Shown here: positions 61,314 to 64,000 of the stretch, one piece after another
Position numbering within the stretch: position 1 is the stretch's first letter
How the letters are laid out: each line of letters opens with the position of its first letter
DNA from: Acidiluteibacter ferrifornacis
GTDB lineage: Bacteria > Bacteroidota > Bacteroidia > Flavobacteriales_E > Vicingaceae
Direction: 5' to 3'
DNA length: 64,000 bases
NCBI RefSeq assembly: GCF_009909615.1
Contig: NZ_WWNE01000003.1
Location: 579,074 to 643,073 of the forward strand
Made by a program: the position numbers and the translations under genes
The notes under the pieces: generated by a model
What the model was told of the DNA's origin: nothing
Databases searched by the model: none
What the model saw: only the letters and a program-made list of their open reading frames with translations

Positions 61314-62511
61314 TTCTTGTTTTTTTATATGTGTTTTGATTGCGCCTATTATTTTGATGGCGCAGGGGAAATCAGAATTGCAGCAAAAAAAGAAGGAACT
61401 GCAAAAAGAAATTATATATACCAATAAATTACTAGATGAAACTGCTGAAAACAAAAAGGCATCTATTAGTCAATTGTTGCAGTTAAGTAAAAAAATAAGC
61501 GCTAGAGAAGAGTTGATCCAAACGATGAATCAAGAAATTGTGTTGATTGACAAATCAATAGATAGCAATCAAGTAGTGTTGGATTCATTGACCAATACAA
61601 TGAAGTTATTGAAAGATGAATATGCTAAAATTCTTCAAAGTGCATATAAAAATAGGAGTGCCTACGATCAATTGATGTTTGTCTTTTCATCCGAAGATTT
61701 TAATCAGGCCTTTAAACGTTTAAAATACTTACAGCAATTCACGAGGTACAGAAAGAATCAGGTTTTAAAAATTGAGTTTACTCAAGGAGAAATCAATGAA
61801 AAAATAACTCAATTGGAAGCCATTAGATTAAGCAAGAAGAATTTACTAGCATCCATCCAAAACGAATATCAAAAGCTAGGAAGTGAGAAGAATCAAAAAC
61901 AAAATGTAGTTAATCAACTTCAAGGGAAAGAAAAAGAGTTAAAAGCGCAACTAGCTGAAAAGAAGAAAGCTAGTCAAAAGCTAGAAAAGGCTATTGAGCG
62001 AATTATTGAAGAAGAGATTAGAAAGGCTAAAGAGGCTGCTAAAAAGGCTGGAAAAGATTCTAAAGGATATCCACTAACCCCTGAAGCAAAAGAGCTTTCG
62101 AATTCTTTTACAGCTAATCAAGGGAAATTACCTTGGCCAGTAGTAGAAGGGTTAATTACTGAAAAATTTGGTGAACACCCTCACCCAGCGCTGCCTGGGG
62201 TAAAAGTTCAGAATAATGGAATAGACATCTCTACAACTAAGGGATCTGTAATACGTAGTATTTTTGAAGGAGAAGTTACCGCTGTTATTATCATTCCTGG
62301 TGGAGGTAAAGGTGTTATGATTAGACACGGAGAATACCTTTCCGTTTACACCTACTTCCAAGAACTATTTGTAAAAAAAGGAGACAAAGTAAGTACAAAA
62401 CAAGATCTTGGAATAGTAGTTACAGATGATGATAACAAAACAAATCTACACTTGGAGATTTGGAAAAATACTACCAAATTAAACCCTGAACTTTGGATAT
62501 ATAGAAAGTAA
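61294..62511 (+). CDS. EnvC-like murein hydrolase activator (coiled coil plus degenerate LytM domain)
   Basis: A 405-residue secreted protein. After the signal (FFICVLIAPIILMAQ) comes a long coiled coil at about 25-245 (LQQKKKELQKEI ... KKKASQKLEKAIE), then an M23/LytM domain at about 290-400. Both zinc-ligand motifs are altered: NNGID at about 307-311 where the first ligand His would be, and NLHLE at about 384-388 where an active enzyme has HxH. This is the EnvC layout, in which the domain activates cell-separation amidases instead of cutting peptidoglycan. It overlaps the DUF4292 gene by 20 bp. Confidence 0.88.
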   Translation: MNRYFINSCFFICVLIAPIILMAQGKSELQQKKKELQKEIIYTNKLLDETAENKKASISQLLQLSKKISAREELIQTMNQEIVLIDKSIDSNQVVLDSLTNTMKLLKDEYAKILQSAYKNRSAYDQLMFVFSSEDFNQAFKRLKYLQQFTRYRKNQVLKIEFTQGEINEKITQLEAIRLSKKNLLASIQNEYQKLGSEKNQKQNVVNQLQGKEKELKAQLAEKKKASQKLEKAIERIIEEEIRKAKEAAKKAGKDSKGYPLTPEAKELSNSFTANQGKLPWPVVEGLITEKFGEHPHPALPGVKVQNNGIDISTTKGSVIRSIFEGEVTAVIIIPGGGKGVMIRHGEYLSVYTYFQELFVKKGDKVSTKQDLGIVVTDDDNKTNLHLEIWKNTTKLNPELWIYRK

Positions 62512-62645
62512 AATTTCTTTAAACCTTTATTTTTAATCGACGTAGAAGACATTAATTTCTATTAATGTTAATAATTATTAATTTCGTTCAATTATTTCAT
62601 CGAAGTTAAAAGGTTTTACTCCAAACAATAACCAAATATAATCCC

Positions 62646-64000
62646 ATGATATTTGCAAAAAGAATCACTTTTTGTTGTGTAATTTTTATTTGCACAGCCT
62701 TAATATTTTTGCCTTCAATTCTAAGGGCACAATCTCCAGAAAACATAAATTATCAAGCTGTTGCTAGAGATGCAGCAGGGCAGTTAATTACAAATCAACA
62801 GGTAGATGTTCGAGTTGGTATACTTTCATCAAGTGCATCAGGGGTACTTCAATACGAAGAAGAGTTCACGGTTACTACTACTCCTTTTGGAGGGTTCAAT
62901 ATTCAAATTGGTAGTGGTGCGCAGACAGGAAATGGTGCTTTGATTTCCTTTTCGGACATTCAATGGGGTGAAAGTGCATATTTTTTAAAGGTGGAGTTAA
63001 GGTCTTCTGGAGGAGTATATGAAGACATGGGAACTACACAATTATTATCAGTACCATATGCACTTTACGCAAAATCTTCTGGGAGCGGAGATTTGGACAG
63101 TTTGAATGAAAGAATAACGTCTGCTGGGGTTGTTGGGGATAGTATTGTTATCGTAGAAAGAGATTCTACTTTTTATATTGATTTAACTTCCTTTAAAGGA
63201 GCAGCAAGCTTAGATAATGATTCAACTAATGAGTTGGTTGATAGCCTGACTTTAGAAAATGGGACTTTATCAATCTACCAACAAGGTACGGTAAGCGCTT
63301 TCATTATTTTGGATACTCTAGGTGATTACAAAAGAAGTATTCTCCAAGATCAAATTTTAGGTAATAGAGCTAACCTTTTGAATATAGAGAGTAGGTTGAT
63401 AGTAGACTCTACTCTTACCGCTCAAAATAAAGATTCTATTGATGCCGTAGTGAATGTTTTGAACAATCACCTGAATCTCGATTTTGATACAGACACTACA
63501 AATGAGCGTATTTCAAGCGCTAGCTTAGTTGGAGACAGTATAATAATTGTAGAAAATGATTCTACATTTTATATTGATGTCAGTGCTCTTAAAGGAGGTG
63601 GAAGTTTAGATAATGATCCCACCAATGAATTAGTAGATAGTTTGTCTATTGATAATGATACACTAAAACTATTTGTTAAAGGAATATATTCTAGGGGTGT
63701 AGACTTGGATAGCATTGGTAATTATGAAAGGAGTCAGTTGCAAAGTCAAATCAATCAAAATAGAGATAGTTTAAGAATTGCTTTAGATAGTATTGGTGGG
63801 CACTACCTATCAGATAAAGATTTGGACTCATTAAATGAGCGAATTACCTCCGCCGCTTTAATCGGGGATAGTATTGTAATTATTGAGAACGATTCTATTT
63901 TTTACATCGATATGTCTCGATATAATGGAATAATCAACAACGACAACGACTCCATGAACGAGTTAATCGACAGCTTGGCAATCAACAATGACATCTTAGA
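62646..64000 (+). CDS. Large repetitive surface protein, 3'-truncated by window edge
   Basis: An ATG at 62646 opens a frame of at least 451 codons that continues past the window. A signal peptide (FICTALIFLPSILRAQ) is followed by a domain of about 115 residues (SPENINYQAVARDAAGQLIT ... YEDMGTTQLLSVPYALYAK) that I know from the N-termini of many Bacteroidota surface and tail-fibre-like proteins. Then comes an internal repeat with the pattern (L)DSLNERITSA, GDSIVIVE.DSTFYID and DNDSTNELVDSL. It is probably a secreted or surface-attached protein; whether it has a sorting domain cannot be seen. The 134 bp upstream (62512-62645) are AT-rich without a clear promoter. Confidence 0.82.
   Translation, partial: MIFAKRITFCCVIFICTALIFLPSILRAQSPENINYQAVARDAAGQLITNQQVDVRVGILSSSASGVLQYEEEFTVTTTPFGGFNIQIGSGAQTGNGALISFSDIQWGESAYFLKVELRSSGGVYEDMGTTQLLSVPYALYAKSSGSGDLDSLNERITSAGVVGDSIVIVERDSTFYIDLTSFKGAASLDNDSTNELVDSLTLENGTLSIYQQGTVSAFIILDTLGDYKRSILQDQILGNRANLLNIESRLIVDSTLTAQNKDSIDAVVNVLNNHLNLDFDTDTTNERISSASLVGDSIIIVENDSTFYIDVSALKGGGSLDNDPTNELVDSLSIDNDTLKLFVKGIYSRGVDLDSIGNYERSQLQSQINQNRDSLRIALDSIGGHYLSDKDLDSLNERITSAALIGDSIVIIENDSIFYIDMSRYNGIINNDNDSMNELIDSLAINNDIL
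63090..64000 (+). repeat. Coding repeat of ~333-396 bp, at least three copies
   Basis: Copies begin near 63090, 63486 and 63819, giving spacings of 396 and 333 bp (132 and 111 codons, in frame). Each begins with a DSLNERITSA-like segment followed by GDSI(V/I)I(V/I)E..DS.FYID and NDS.NELVDSL. The third copy runs off the window. The linker lengths differ between copies. Confidence 0.8.

Overview
This is an AT-rich chromosomal window from a member of the Bacteroidota, most likely a free-living flavobacterium-like organism (order Flavobacteriales or a close relative; I cannot place it lower). The evidence is type IX secretion genes (porZ, porW/sprE), secreted proteins with type A C-terminal sorting domains, SprB-type repeats, Bacteroidota-only families (DUF4837, DUF4175, DUF4292, DUF3078, DUF2141), an atp operon without atpD/atpC, promoters of the TAnnTTTG type, and almost no Shine-Dalgarno sequences. 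I see no prophage, transposase, CRISPR array or defence island. The window is essentially core genome.

Layout. 1-3.4 kb (+): the 3' part of a LysM lytic transglycosylase, a DUF4837 lipoprotein, a small predicted beta-barrel protein and a GDPD-like lipoprotein. 3.4-6.4 kb (-): porZ and recO, then tRNA-Arg(TCG) on the other strand. 6.9-13.9 kb (-): a five-gene run DUF4175 - RsbW-like ATPase - ybeY - mnmG - methyltransferase. It carries two parS-like palindromes, each about 10 bp upstream of a start codon, which suggests the ParB/origin-proximal domain. 14-16.7 kb (+): gltX, folB, tRNA-Cys(GCA), pabA. 16.8-20.4 kb (-): three tandem TRL-like lipoproteins, an ALDH7-type dehydrogenase and a DUF3078 protein. 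20.6-25.3 kb: a membrane metallophosphoesterase, a DUF2141 protein, a PhoD-like phosphatase and a T9SS cargo protein. A short palindrome-rich non-coding patch follows. 25.6-30.5 kb (-): dxr, rseP, an unknown secreted protein and a cation/proton antiporter. 30.8-38.3 kb (+): an M49-like metallopeptidase, a 1610-residue adhesin with 13 SprB repeats and three lamin-tail domains, and an EGF-like lipoprotein. 38.3-42 kb (-): a VWA protein, a GH3 protein and an M23 peptidase. 42.2-51 kb (+): porW/sprE, bactofilin, atpZ, an atpI-like gene, then atpB-E-F-H-A-G. 51.3-62.5 kb (+): an NtrY-like histidine kinase, a crotonase, a flippase, dut, a sugar nucleotidyltransferase, a TPR lipoprotein, a DUF4292 lipoprotein and an EnvC-like protein. 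A large repetitive surface protein begins at 62.6 kb and runs off the end.

How it fits together. Much of the window concerns the envelope: peptidoglycan cutting (MltD-like, M23, EnvC-like), T9SS biogenesis (porZ, porW, both probably serving the surface proteins here), membrane-stress proteolysis (rseP), isoprenoid supply (dxr) and ATP synthase. The rest is translation and tRNA modification. I found no clear new system. The most useful leads are the paired parS sites in gene leaders, the bactofilin/M23 neighbourhood, the hairpin separating atpE from atpF, the tandem TRL-like lipoproteins, and the duplicated LTD-SprB module of the adhesin.
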